From Erysipelotrichaceae bacterium (GTDB taxonomy: Bacteria > Bacillota_I > Bacilli_A > RFN20 > CAG-826), in NCBI GenBank assembly GCA_015059105.1, contig SVBB01000011.1, positions 1-46,826 on the forward strand: DNA of 46,826 nucleotides. The letters run 5' to 3'. Shown here in pieces: positions 35,501-43,789 of the stretch. The notes beneath the pieces are model-generated. The model had not been told where the DNA came from. It saw only the letters and a program-made list of their open reading frames with translations, and ran no database searches. Position 1 is the stretch's first letter, and each line of letters begins with the position of its first letter. A program made the translations under genes and the position numbers.

Positions 35501-37238
35501 TTTGAGAAGTTCTTTGTTGATCAGTATTTTCTAAATAGTTTCTTTTTCCTTCTCCATATCGATCAAGATTCCACGCTAAATCAGCGATATCATTATCAGG
35601 GAGTTCATAAGAAATAGATGTAATCTTTTGATGGTTACTGGCTAATTGATCAGCGGAAACTTCATAGACTAAAGTATCGCTCATATGACCATACTTATAA
35701 CGCGCTTGATAACCGGCATCATTAAGAAGAACCATAAATGGTTTTTCATAAACCGGGCAAACCGCTTCAGAGAAACGAATATATAGTCTTAAATTGCCTT
35801 CTTTATCATATTCTGCCCACTCATTAGTGATATATGGAGCAACATCGTCGACAAGAATGATTTTTGAATATGGCATAGTTAAATCAACGTCATATTCTCT
35901 GTTCGCATTATAAAGAGCGATGCCAATTTGGATTTGACCATTATAAGGATACATTCTATAGAATGTCGTGTTATATAAAGCTCCACTTTTTCCAACCCAA
36001 TAATCAGCACTATAACCTAATCTATAGTTGATCTGTCTTCTATCACTACCTTGATAAGTTGGTCCATCATCAACGTGAACAAGCCTATCTTCTTTATCAC
36101 TTGGGTTAATACCTTGCGCCAAATAATTGACCGCCTTACCATCCATTCGATAGCCACCTTTAACATCAGGATTGACTTTAATATACATCGATAAATATTT
36201 ATCTAAATCTGGATAATTTTTATTCCAGTCATTCTTTTTAGTTTCGCCAAAACTATTGAAATGATCCTTAAAAAATGGTTCATTTCCCCAGAATACGTGG
36301 ATATCAGTGTTCGAATGTGCGGTTGAGTTATCAATTGATTTTACTAATACTGTGCCATATGCCTTTGCAAATCCAGTATCAATAAACTTCATTACATAAT
36401 CATCATACAAAGATGCAGTACGCCCATCAAATTTGCCTGAGCAAGCCCAGCTTTTCCAGTTCTTTTTACCATCGATATCTGAGCCGCCTTCACCGATATC
36501 CTCTCCAGATCCAGTAGAGGCAATATCATAATATGCTTTATATTTAGCATCATTCTTTTCGCCACCATATTTTCTACTAGTCGCGTTATTAAAATACACA
36601 TCATCACGGTATAAATATGGAAGATATACAAGCGTTGTATATTGTGATTTAGAATAATTTTCATCAGTTTCAGGAACGATTTCCGCTTCGACACTGCTAT
36701 CCGGGTTTCTCACTACAATCTTCAGAATTTTCACTTTAAAGTGACGGCTATAATAGCCACCATCTTCTTCATCGTTAGCACTTCCCCAAGACCTGCCTGC
36801 TTCATCATTTTTAGTAGCGAGGACTTCTTTCGTTTCATTTGTTAATAAACTCTTAAAGCCAATTGGAACAACTTGTTCACCGGCGACATCAAAATTGATT
36901 TCTTCTGTCGCGCTCATGCCGACATAGTCAATCGATTCAATCGCATTAACACTATATGATTGGTAATCGACATAGATTTTACATTTCTTTTTCGCTTTTG
37001 CTTTGATATAGGCATAGACGATATCGCCACTGCCAGTAGAGGCTGGATTTGCTTCAACTTTGTTATTGAATTCCGCGTAATAGAAAGGTTCTTCATCTTC
37101 CGCGCGTGCTTCGATATAGGAAGATAAACCTCCATTGATATCGGTACAAATGGTGACGATACCAGGAACAACTAAAGCGCCAGCCACAAAGGCATTCAGC
37201 CATAAAGCAAATTTTTTAAATATTTTCTTTTTCATCAC
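29514..37238 (-). CDS. Giant membrane-anchored surface protein in the T4SS-like operon (about 2574 aa)
   Basis: N-terminal signal peptide (KKFALWLNAFVAGALVVPG) with a likely cut after EARA near residue 46. The body is a long series of beta-sandwich modules; many include a 'sGtY.i.V.D.yGN...y' pattern (for example GIYRIVVTDIYGNTQN, GYYQIVVTNKYNNVRT, GKYTFMVTDIAGNRAT), as in Ig-like surface repeats. The C-terminus has one membrane helix (ASASASVFIVITCVIAMAGL) and a short basic tail; there is no LPXTG. The start is either GTG at 37238 (GGAGG 7 nt upstream) or ATG at 37235, overlapping the coupling-protein stop as GTGATG. The location between virD4-like and pilin-like genes suggests that it works with the T4SS, perhaps in target-cell contact, like large adhesins of Gram-positive conjugation systems. 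No enzymatic site was recognised. Confidence 0.82.
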   Translation of the reverse strand: MMKKKIFKKFALWLNAFVAGALVVPGIVTICTDINGGLSSYIEARAEDEEPFYYAEFNNKVEANPASTGSGDIVYAYIKAKAKKKCKIYVDYQSYSVNAIESIDYVGMSATEEINFDVAGEQVVPIGFKSLLTNETKEVLATKNDEAGRSWGSANDEEDGGYYSRHFKVKILKIVVRNPDSSVEAEIVPETDENYSKSQYTTLVYLPYLYRDDVYFNNATSRKYGGEKNDAKYKAYYDIASTGSGEDIGEGGSDIDGKKNWKSWACSGKFDGRTASLYDDYVMKFIDTGFAKAYGTVLVKSIDNSTAHSNTDIHVFWGNEPFFKDHFNSFGETKKNDWNKNYPDLDKYLSMYIKVNPDVKGGYRMDGKAVNYLAQGINPSDKEDRLVHVDDGPTYQGSDRRQINYRLGYSADYWVGKSGALYNTTFYRMYPYNGQIQIGIALYNANREYDVDLTMPYSKIILVDDVAPYITNEWAEYDKEGNLRLYIRFSEAVCPVYEKPFMVLLNDAGYQARYKYGHMSDTLVYEVSADQLASNHQKITSISYELPDNDIADLAWNLDRYGEGKRNYLENTDQQRTSQIIGDVIDLSIPHLGVNYDHSDTYENSYDVILSANSTPQSKDFTDGTVYYSWDTLDSWPNEKAKDPSSYDHVHVLTEEEKGSFQVTLANVPTGSYYLHALAVPGKGGRNPEIDFRRFGPYNYDNTSFPATLSLSTKSGEKSDLKTKYLSLNITPKVDTGSPLYQIDLVMDLIDAQGNAYTETRTIFEQGAIVPSLEGTVVKKDGNVFTYISNIDSDLSIPIDPLISAHLSDKMFRVDGNARFIVTDKAGNKTTTNDLSLSYDVRNTFVEKVSFPAGYEKQPAFEGISYDVYKFENLESVTFEIDPDDATTRDYVINQKAQYSITINGEEHKAAPGQCSISLKLEPGIYSIVPRVYGGDASVDLVSANINFCLTKGLDDMTTNREKTQDDLVLTNETYQLDDVKYYYYNNATNTVSTINYGAEINPSTGKYDGGSAYPTFSSSSAAKVYVKYMERQDLCLIEVTDLIANSLNSGSGSTTYVKAPGETTFAQPGQLWIRYKKNTWNNTSDPYSWAFYYYKASGKVENGINVTELSTLLESALNTITNRIVSNGKTTYLVEDGTLSPATNAPYLRPTQMHPYVETAVKTMSGSPYVSDLRYAGDSDIYKNDVTVFDASYPLATNMVLTIGTYTSLFYQYWGTPTPDSEPTSWTRLNARDGDLLGALFGDRGIYKIKEYDEKGVSTFDVYIDHEQPIISVYFNDDTANPIDLPDSSGSTSFSPKKFTITKLTDTDDLAYIAVFSYPYRNLLNVYYASDFVNNRKVTLTNGNFYVQVGDRSGNITTYTVITSETEFVLEAAENSSKTGVLVKIINRDEKEIYSYEIYINGELKYTSFQQEAFYRETGIYRIVVTDIYGNTQNKTVIHEAPTPEIIWYYYVDEDTPMIYDPDHISRMKLIVDETNPRITFVNSSARVRALFNDTNESADVVFEVTGISKDEYSYNEYRKLLTFNTMKSWTLRVWYSSNPESDRVYKFYADHFAPRYDSTFMGNSYISEVIYDDEGNILSTASFDAIDWSKYPKAGDVITLDTLNYVTNDISSLSFSDGDTISGSQITLTITDETGVKSVSATRDGVPITNLKYDPESGTLPLTGYGEYVITAVDELNNVSTFQFKNIETGLASGYVDDGTEPIKDNVINYAHDCLITKTFADGTTLLLIKYGDESFTYELNFDGSVLTYGRYQRFDELIYDDIDPSKLIKSNITAEYVEVIGYSLNIDDALRNRWYPVMSTLQYTVEAMFDSDGNISYKVSCIDKDLLVETLFSVGSRKLPAHFKVGLSKKVSEVTLYSGEHEVEEGTNFYIHISDTLTIKTTETDVDIIEVKYSFGEHAISPEYTTIYDGKSWKSFAGEDKGYYQIVVTNKYNNVRTYNIMKIDTFGFVIMIHVMDGSDVYYEDQRHEAYSNHSIQLIVMSDAVTFLVNGEERGGIPGEGGLSTILTIEREGKYEVVIVGDNGIREYFDFEIKNDETFVYQEDWITGFNKEALLAKESYTNTRCSVIPGEGVIYIDVSINGELHKLYDAINAQPDKELESLEEAIGRYGNGTYTVGFRNRYGDLVKKAVHYSNTPALILERKTTNDPNTFNSYDLQTAIDRGFYSNYVLRFSTTSKLYIFKLDGETYSLDEPRTLEFSNISGTGSFSYRVQFIDEYGNDVSFDAILYRDDISMDLSKMKIVTVSNEPYTRDDIIVTFANNLNGVVSINNGDFQPYISGDAFYADGKYTFMVTDIAGNRATYTINHKSVNHYTLTDPSNNDNEIITDGVVNNSTVNFTSYDDSRIKRVFRNSKLVSGYESQSFNSTGHWELLIEDAIGNQSYESFYILNNELSEFEYTAPYGYEVTEVWKVISEDSRSLLPDLTGRTIFLDENGNYVVVVTSSKTTSSFNFTVAINDTPPVAKLVGAENGGVTARDVTLSGLKSGDVIKVYKNGALIQTSTVGISSNSPKITTSGTYRIEVTNIQGVTAVYTFTRKPIASASASVFIVITCVIAMAGLTFGLIHHTKLKTDE

Positions 37239-39610
37239 TTTTTGGCCTCCCTAGTAATTTCGATGTCGCCTTTCGCCACTCTTTCACAGAATTCTTTAAA
37301 TGTCATGCCTGGATTAGACTGTTGATATTTGAGGAATTCTTCTAATAATTCGGCTTGGGTAAAAGATTCTAAGATGCTAGCCTTTTTCGTCGTGGACTTT
37401 TTCTTAGTAGTCTCTTTTTCCGCAGCCTTTTCTTCTGTCTTTTCAAGTAATTCTTTATTTCTTAATCTAATGTCATAGAAAGCTTCTTGTTCATTGAATA
37501 AGCGATCTTCAAGTTCGCTTTGATCCATTTCTCCAAATTTATATAAAGGCACTTTAAATGATGGAGTGAAATATGTTTTAAGAGGGTAGTTACCAAAGGT
37601 AACGATAATAGAGTGACCGATATCACCTGGTTTATTAAGTCTTTGTAGTTCAGATGGATAGATAAGTGGTCTAGTTTGATAGCTAGTAGAATAGCTCGTC
37701 TCACTATGGGCAGTACCACTACTAGAAGTAGAGGCAATCGTGATATTACCACAGAGTTCACTATATTCTTTACAAGTCTGCATATCGTTAGAACCGATGA
37801 ACATCTTGATACCACAGTTGCCTTTGATGATATCCGCGACGTTATCGCCATATACGTTATTGAGCTGCGCGTAGGATTGAATGATCATTTGGAACCAAAT
37901 CTTTCTACTACGACCAACAGTGATGAACTTATCGAATTTAGAAATCTTTGGCATATTACCAAATTCATCCATGATGAAGTAAACATTTCTTGGAAGTGAT
38001 AATTCGGGAGTGGTAGATGCCACTTTAATAAGCGTTTTATAAATATTTAAGATGAAGATTGCGGCAAGATTGTGTCTCGTATCTTTTTCATCAGGAATTT
38101 TTAAGAATAAGGCAGTTGGGTGATCCGCTAAAGCGCCAGCAGTGAAATCACTGGAACTAGTTAAAGCACAAACACCAGCGTCGTTAAATAATGTCAATTT
38201 ATCATAAACGATGGACATATATGAGGCTCTAGTAGACTGCGCGGCATCACAAACTTGTTTAGATAAGGAATAAGCTCTAGAAAGAGAACTACGTCCTTTG
38301 AAATAATCTCTTAAGTCTTGATAATCGTTATTGGAATTTTGAAGAATCTTGGCAAGGTTGAAGAAATTGAATTTGCCCTTATTCATCGTGCTATTTGGAA
38401 GCTGGGCATCTTCAAGCATCGCAAGGAGGACCGCTAAAGTGATAGAACGAGCACCTTTTTCCCATAATGGGTCTTTTTCATTTTCCACAGGAATAAGAAC
38501 AGTGACCAAGTCATTTAAATCTTCATACACTTCATCATATATCTTCTTTTTATATACTTTCACCGCATTGATGAGGCGTTGATAATCAAGGAAGGCTTTT
38601 CCTTCAAATTCATACCATTCTTCGATATCTAAAGAATCTTCCACTGGTTGATCGAGTTTGAGACCGCTTTCAAGGATATCATCATCTCTCTTAAAGGCTT
38701 TTTCATGCGCATGCATATAGTCGGAGAAATTATCCCAGATAGCATCAAGAGGGTTCCATCGATAAGATGAATATGTATCTCTTAAGTCGATAACTTTGAC
38801 GTCATATCCTCTTTCTTTAAGGAATTTGGAATGCATTTGGAAAAGTTCACCCTTAGGGTCAGTGATCACCATTGAAGAACCAGCTTTCGTCGAAGCGAGG
38901 ATTTGAATCATAGGAGTAACAAATGTTGTCGTTTTACCAGAACCAGTAGAACCGATGATGATAGAGTGACATGGGGGATTAAAGGCCACGACCATATCTT
39001 TTTCTTTATGATTAAGTTTAGCGACCACTGGAATACCGTCTTTTTCAACATTTCCTAAATCGCTAAACATATATTTCTTAAATAATTTTTCTTTTTCTTT
39101 TAATGTCATCCAGTGAGAATTCTCTAAGTTGGAACCCTTGATTTGTTTGAGTTCCCCGTTATTCTTACCGAAGACAGAGAGGAATCCTTTGTTAATGACA
39201 AAGACATATAAGAGGAATAAGACGATATAAACAAGGCCAAAGACTAAGAAATAAATCCATGAACTTGGCATATGGACTAAGGCCCCAATCCAGTCGATAA
39301 TCATCACTTCAAAGCCACAGTCGATAACTGCATATATCAAATATGAGAAGATGACCGATATATCTAATAAGGCAAATAAGACGAACAATACTTCTTGAAG
39401 TTTACCGCTTGTATATCTCACAGAGATGATGATGCTACTTAAAGCGAAGAAAGTCACCGCAAAGAAGATTAAGAAAGAGATGAACTGGTTAAATGAGAAA
39501 CCCGCTCCATAATTATCAAAAGCACCGGCTAAAGCCATTAGACCAGCAAAAGCACCGGCTAAAACAAGTGAGACAGCGATGACGATGTAAAGGATATATC
39601 TCTTCTTCAT
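37235..39610 (-). CDS. virD4: VirD4-type T4SS coupling protein
   Basis: A 791-aa protein. About residues 1-160 contain four membrane helices, then a TraG/VirD4 ATPase domain: Walker A SIIIGSTGSGKTTTFVTPM (near 216-232), ITDPKGELF, and Walker B VYFIMDEFGNMPKI with IIQSYAQL after it. Coupling proteins select substrates and feed them to the T4SS channel. The C-terminal part (about 700-791) is an extension with a Lys/Thr-rich linker (ETTKKKSTTKKAS) and a helical end (FTQAELLEEFLKYQQSNPGM), possibly a cargo-binding region; its basic linker would suit the acidic tails of the candidate cargo. It starts 2 nt after the lipoprotein stop and overlaps the next gene. No relaxase gene accompanies it in the window. 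Confidence 0.94.
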   Translation of the reverse strand: MKKRYILYIVIAVSLVLAGAFAGLMALAGAFDNYGAGFSFNQFISFLIFFAVTFFALSSIIISVRYTSGKLQEVLFVLFALLDISVIFSYLIYAVIDCGFEVMIIDWIGALVHMPSSWIYFLVFGLVYIVLFLLYVFVINKGFLSVFGKNNGELKQIKGSNLENSHWMTLKEKEKLFKKYMFSDLGNVEKDGIPVVAKLNHKEKDMVVAFNPPCHSIIIGSTGSGKTTTFVTPMIQILASTKAGSSMVITDPKGELFQMHSKFLKERGYDVKVIDLRDTYSSYRWNPLDAIWDNFSDYMHAHEKAFKRDDDILESGLKLDQPVEDSLDIEEWYEFEGKAFLDYQRLINAVKVYKKKIYDEVYEDLNDLVTVLIPVENEKDPLWEKGARSITLAVLLAMLEDAQLPNSTMNKGKFNFFNLAKILQNSNNDYQDLRDYFKGRSSLSRAYSLSKQVCDAAQSTRASYMSIVYDKLTLFNDAGVCALTSSSDFTAGALADHPTALFLKIPDEKDTRHNLAAIFILNIYKTLIKVASTTPELSLPRNVYFIMDEFGNMPKISKFDKFITVGRSRKIWFQMIIQSYAQLNNVYGDNVADIIKGNCGIKMFIGSNDMQTCKEYSELCGNITIASTSSSGTAHSETSYSTSYQTRPLIYPSELQRLNKPGDIGHSIIVTFGNYPLKTYFTPSFKVPLYKFGEMDQSELEDRLFNEQEAFYDIRLRNKELLEKTEEKAAEKETTKKKSTTKKASILESFTQAELLEEFLKYQQSNPGMTFKEFCERVAKGDIEITREAKK

Positions 39611-39612
39611 AA

Positions 39613-42600
39613 TTACGCCCCTATATAATCATCTGTATATGGGAAATTACCCATCTCTTCTTTATAGATGCGACCATTGTTGCTTCTAATCGTAATTCTA
39701 TAATAATAGAAATTATTTTTTACCATCGTTGTTAAATCAGTAACTTCCTTCTTGCCTGTATTAGCTTCATATATTTTGATAGATATGACTTCTAATCCTT
39801 CAGTGACATCGATTAAATAAGCTTCTCCATCTTTGAATCTGAGATTGCTATGTGCGTTAAAGACAGCAGTGCCCGCTTCATTCTTGATGCGTTTAAAGAC
39901 GAATTCACCTTTCGCGGTTTGCCAGTTATAACCATTATCATTCGCGAAGAACACTTTATATGAATATAAATTATCAATAGTGATATTATTCAAATCAGTA
40001 ACTTCAACACCATTATCATCATAGAATTTGATGAATCTAACATGATTCTCTGGATTGATATCAATCACTTTAGCGGTGAAATCATAATCCCCGACATCTT
40101 CTCTAGTGATTAAAAGATTAGAGATAGAGAATGGAGTGTCATATTCACTGCCAGTTCCAAGTCCCATCACTGGTCCACCGACTCTTAAAGTCCCTGTTTC
40201 CACCATATAGACAGTAGAATCATCACTCGCGAAGCTAACTTCATAGTTATATGATTGACCCGCGACTAAGTCAGCCACTGGCACTTCGCTAGCACCAGTA
40301 AAGAACTTGATATAATTAACTTTGATAGATGGATCGATATTGATGATACTTGCTTCATCCGCTGCAATAGAAATGTTGTTCGCGGTAATTGGCTGTAAAG
40401 TATCTAAATCTTTCACCCTATCATAAGTGAATGAACCGCTTTCTTGGTGATAGATAATACCTGGAGTAGAACCAACTTCACTCACACCAGTGAAATTGAC
40501 AACATAATCATATGTATGACCAGCTACGATATCACTAATAGCAACTACACTATCATCAGCTTTATCAACAAGAGAAATCTTTTCAACATCAACACCTGGT
40601 TCAACTTCATAAGTCTTTGCTGCACCATTAACAATTAATAAGTTATGGGTATCAAATGGATTGACATATTGACCCATGCCGTTATCCGCACCAACTTTCT
40701 TATATGTAAAGGCACCAGTTTCATTAACATAGACGAATGATTCTTGTTGATCAAAACAAACTTCGTAATTATATGTATTATCAATCATTAATTCACCAGC
40801 GGTAACTTCTAAAGAGGTAATTGGATCAAAGAACTTAATTTCTTTAGCGGTAACACCTGGTTCGACATTATTGATATATGCTTTATTATCCTTAATATAA
40901 ATATTGCTCGCGTTGAAGCTACCTTGATATTCGTATTCACCACTTCTGGTGTTGACATTGCCATATTTAAATGTGCCCACTATGGAAGAGACTAATAAAC
41001 TTTCATTTAATTTAGCTTCCACTTCTGGATCGGCATTAGTGAGTCTAAAGCCAACGGAGAATTTATATGATTCACCAACAGTTAAATCTTCTACTTCGGT
41101 TGGGATATATGATTCTTCTCCAGTAGAAGGATTAGTATAGATATGTTGGAAAGTAATCGGATTATCTTCGTCGATAGCAATACCGCATTCAACATTTTCA
41201 AAACCTTCACCAAGTCTTAACTTATCAGTGTCAACACTGGCAGTATTCTTATCAAAGTCGATATCGATATCTTTCAAAGTGAAATCGTGATAGAGAGGTA
41301 CTGGTTCTGGATCATCAGTAAAACCATCAAAAACACGAACAGATGTATTCGCTGGTTGAATGATCGCATAAACAGTCATCGACTCTAAATCCACTCTTTC
41401 ATTTGGATCAACGGCAGTAAATGTCGCCACAACTGGATATTCACCAACATATGTAAAGCCATTTTGATCTAATGAGAAATTGACTCCATTAGGTAAACCT
41501 GTTGGATTAGAAACAAATATCGCTGTACCACTAAATGTATTTTTATAACCATTGAATTCTAAAGTGTCTTTAATAAAGATAATCTTCTTTGCCACTGTTA
41601 AAGTCGCTTCCATAGGAGTGATTGGGTTATGGTTATTATCTCCACCCGTAAAGAGAGCCTTCATCGTATAGACACCAGATGGGCTATTATCACTAACTTG
41701 ATTACCTTTTTCATCATATATTTCATAATGGACGAATAATCCTTGTGGCAAAGATTCTTTATTTAATATAGAAGGAACATATGATTGACCATCATAGAAC
41801 TTCATCACATTTAAGAATTGAATATTGGATAAATCATAATCAATCTTGGTAATTGTTAAATATGCTTCTTTATCTTCAATTTGTTTATAATTAGGATCCG
41901 CATTAGTGAAATGTGCGACAAAGCAGTAAGTACCCGCGTAATAAGCTTTATTTAACTGGGTAGTCTTAGTAACATCATATAAAGTATAGGAAACAGTAAC
42001 ACCTTCAGGAACATTCTCAGCGACGATAGATTGAGCTTCCCCATTAAACGGCACAGTCTTATCTTCAAAGACGATGCTATCTTCATCATGCTGATTCTCT
42101 AATATTGTTAAAGTTGCATTTAATGTTTTAGTCGCATAACCACTCTTGTTGATGACACCGACGATATCGTATGTACCCGCGTTAGTAAAAACATTTCCCT
42201 TTGGATAAACGATACTCGCTCCTTCTGGTAATTCATGATTTAATTTCACTTCATGAGGTTTGCCGTCATACATGCAAGTATAACCAACTAGTTCATAAAC
42301 ATCGTTGAATTCATTTAAGACGACATTGACCTTCATCGTCGTAGAGAAGGTATCGCGGAAAGTAACCTTGATATCTTGTTCACCCATCTTGAAGAATTTG
42401 AGTTGTTCAGGTTCAGAAATCATATCTTCAGTGAGGTCGATTTCACGGTTCCCCCCATTATCAAATAAGACTGTCACTTTAATGCCGTCATAAGAGAACT
42501 TGCCGAAAGGAACATCAACGACTTCTTCACTGCTCATCTTGATTCCAGTGATGGTTGACCCACCCGTACAAGAAGCAGTAAATAAAGTGCTAAACGATAG

Positions 42601-42672
42601 TAGCAAAGCCGCTAATAAAGTTTTCAATCTTTTACCCATAAAAATTTGTATAATTGTTTTTCGTTTTTTCAA
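39613..42672 (-). CDS. Large beta-rich lipoprotein heading the T4SS-like operon (about 1019 aa)
   Basis: Type II signal peptide LLAALLLSFSTLFTASC. The start is uncertain: TTG at 42672 gives 1019 aa, ATG at 42639 gives 1008 aa with a more usual signal (MGKRLKTLL); neither has a Shine-Dalgarno. The first half (to about 440) has four or five MBG/YDG-like modules (MYDGKPHEVKLN, PFNGEAQSIVAEN, FYDGQSYVPSIL, FSGTAIFV), each ending 'aGtY...a.f......y......tItk'. The second half has about six repeats of 'YnYeV.f......y...tG.F.Yk' of roughly 90 residues. It resembles a long extracellular stalk held by a lipid. It is probably the first gene of the operon, since a terminator and a 324-bp gap precede it. 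Binding function is unknown. Confidence 0.8.
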   Translation of the reverse strand: MKKRKTIIQIFMGKRLKTLLAALLLSFSTLFTASCTGGSTITGIKMSSEEVVDVPFGKFSYDGIKVTVLFDNGGNREIDLTEDMISEPEQLKFFKMGEQDIKVTFRDTFSTTMKVNVVLNEFNDVYELVGYTCMYDGKPHEVKLNHELPEGASIVYPKGNVFTNAGTYDIVGVINKSGYATKTLNATLTILENQHDEDSIVFEDKTVPFNGEAQSIVAENVPEGVTVSYTLYDVTKTTQLNKAYYAGTYCFVAHFTNADPNYKQIEDKEAYLTITKIDYDLSNIQFLNVMKFYDGQSYVPSILNKESLPQGLFVHYEIYDEKGNQVSDNSPSGVYTMKALFTGGDNNHNPITPMEATLTVAKKIIFIKDTLEFNGYKNTFSGTAIFVSNPTGLPNGVNFSLDQNGFTYVGEYPVVATFTAVDPNERVDLESMTVYAIIQPANTSVRVFDGFTDDPEPVPLYHDFTLKDIDIDFDKNTASVDTDKLRLGEGFENVECGIAIDEDNPITFQHIYTNPSTGEESYIPTEVEDLTVGESYKFSVGFRLTNADPEVEAKLNESLLVSSIVGTFKYGNVNTRSGEYEYQGSFNASNIYIKDNKAYINNVEPGVTAKEIKFFDPITSLEVTAGELMIDNTYNYEVCFDQQESFVYVNETGAFTYKKVGADNGMGQYVNPFDTHNLLIVNGAAKTYEVEPGVDVEKISLVDKADDSVVAISDIVAGHTYDYVVNFTGVSEVGSTPGIIYHQESGSFTYDRVKDLDTLQPITANNISIAADEASIINIDPSIKVNYIKFFTGASEVPVADLVAGQSYNYEVSFASDDSTVYMVETGTLRVGGPVMGLGTGSEYDTPFSISNLLITREDVGDYDFTAKVIDINPENHVRFIKFYDDNGVEVTDLNNITIDNLYSYKVFFANDNGYNWQTAKGEFVFKRIKNEAGTAVFNAHSNLRFKDGEAYLIDVTEGLEVISIKIYEANTGKKEVTDLTTMVKNNFYYYRITIRSNNGRIYKEEMGNFPYTDDYIGA

Positions 42673-42996
42673 GTGTGTTTGTTTCTATACAAAATACTAC
42701 TTTGATACTAGCATTATATAGGCGCGAATAGCAAAATAAAACTTAATTAGAAACTCAGCCAAAATACGAGAGGGAATATCTCAAATATTACCTTTAGGTA
42801 ACTATGTAAAAATATATCGGCCTTTACATTTGTCATTTCCTTTGTTTGTAAAGTCCATTTTTCATTTTAAAAACCACTACCAGTAAATAACGCTATAATC
42901 TCTAGTTTTATCTATTTAAAAATATAAAATTGTCTTTTTTAAATATCGGCCTTTTCAGGCATAAAAAACACCTTCATCAATTCAGTCTAGAAGGTG
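42673..42996. promoter_or_regulatory. Control region before the T4SS-like operon
   Basis: No gene is seen. On the minus strand there is a -10-like TATAAT near 42715-42720 without a clear -35. Further up are an inverted repeat CTTTACA (42822-42828) / TGTAAAG (42847-42853) with an 18-bp spacer and a small palindrome TTACCTTTAGGTAA (42788-42801). The double-heptamer box found at the other five promoters is not recognisable here; the best match, TTTTGCT, is poor. Confidence 0.4.
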
Positions 42997-42998
42997 TT
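42967..42998 (-). terminator. Terminator after the response-regulator gene
   Basis: Stem AACACCTTC/GAAGGTGTT (42998-42990 with 42975-42967), then TTTTTT on the minus strand. The stop codon overlaps the stem. It separates the regulatory operon from the T4SS operon. Confidence 0.9.
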
Positions 42999-43767
42999 AT
43001 TCATCATATCTATAAGAGAATATTGCCCATGGATATTGGATCATATATTCCCCACGATAGGCTCTTATCGCATCGGGATTATTGTTCCTATATTCATAAG
43101 CATCACAATCGATTTTATCCGCGTTGATACAGCATTCATTATGACGTTTTACAAAGACGTCATTAGCCCCAACTGCTTTTAATGTTTGTTGGATATCAGA
43201 GATGAGGTTTCTTAAATATGATTTATGATCTTCTTCCCAGAGAACGGCGTTCAATTCATTGATATTCGCAGTGGCCCCTTCTCTATCCACAAGATAGGCA
43301 AATAATTCTTTAGATTTGCTTCTTTGGAACTTAAGAGGTTCTCCATTCGCGAATACTTCAAAGTTACCAAAGCATTTCACTTGGATAAGCTTCTTAGCTT
43401 TGAGCTGCACTGGGTTTCTAAGTGCGTCTATTTCTTCTTTAATCTTTTCTGATTTAACAGGTTTAGATAAATATCCTGATGCGTGAATGCGATACGCTTC
43501 AATTGCATAATTATCATAAGCTGTTACAAAGATGATATTGATTTGAGGATTGGCTTTCTTAAGTGATTTCGCGAGTTGAATGCCGTTGATACCAGGCATT
43601 TCAATATCTAAGAAGGCAATATCAACTGTTGCAAGAGTTTCATCGTTAAGCGCGTCAATTGGTTTTGAGTAAATTAAAAACTCCGTCTCAGCTGGTAATA
43701 CTTTCCTCGCTTCTGACTCTAGTCTCGTTAATTGTAATTGTTCGTCTTCGACTAATAAAACTCTCAT
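42997..43767 (-). CDS. Response regulator with SARP-type DNA-binding domain
   Basis: A 256-aa protein. Residues 1-120 are a receiver with intact sites: acidic pair in VLLVEDEQ, Asp in IAFLDIEMPG, Thr in FVTAYD and Lys in YLSKPV. From about 127 on (IQVKCFGNFEVFANGEPLKF, QRSKSKELFAYLVDREG, INELNAVLWE, YLRNLISDIQQTLKAVGAND) it matches the OmpR-like winged helix of SARP (BTAD-associated) activators, ending AYRGEYM. SARP proteins bind heptamer direct repeats 11 bp apart next to the -10 box and replace the -35 contact. Five such promoters lie in this window, so this is the leading candidate activator of the T4SS and cargo genes. It follows the kinase gene after 22 bp; no Shine-Dalgarno is visible. 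Confidence 0.87.
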   Translation of the reverse strand: MRVLLVEDEQLQLTRLESEARKVLPAETEFLIYSKPIDALNDETLATVDIAFLDIEMPGINGIQLAKSLKKANPQINIIFVTAYDNYAIEAYRIHASGYLSKPVKSEKIKEEIDALRNPVQLKAKKLIQVKCFGNFEVFANGEPLKFQRSKSKELFAYLVDREGATANINELNAVLWEEDHKSYLRNLISDIQQTLKAVGANDVFVKRHNECCINADKIDCDAYEYRNNNPDAIRAYRGEYMIQYPWAIFSYRYDE

Positions 43768-43789
43768 ATAACTATTACAATACCACTAC

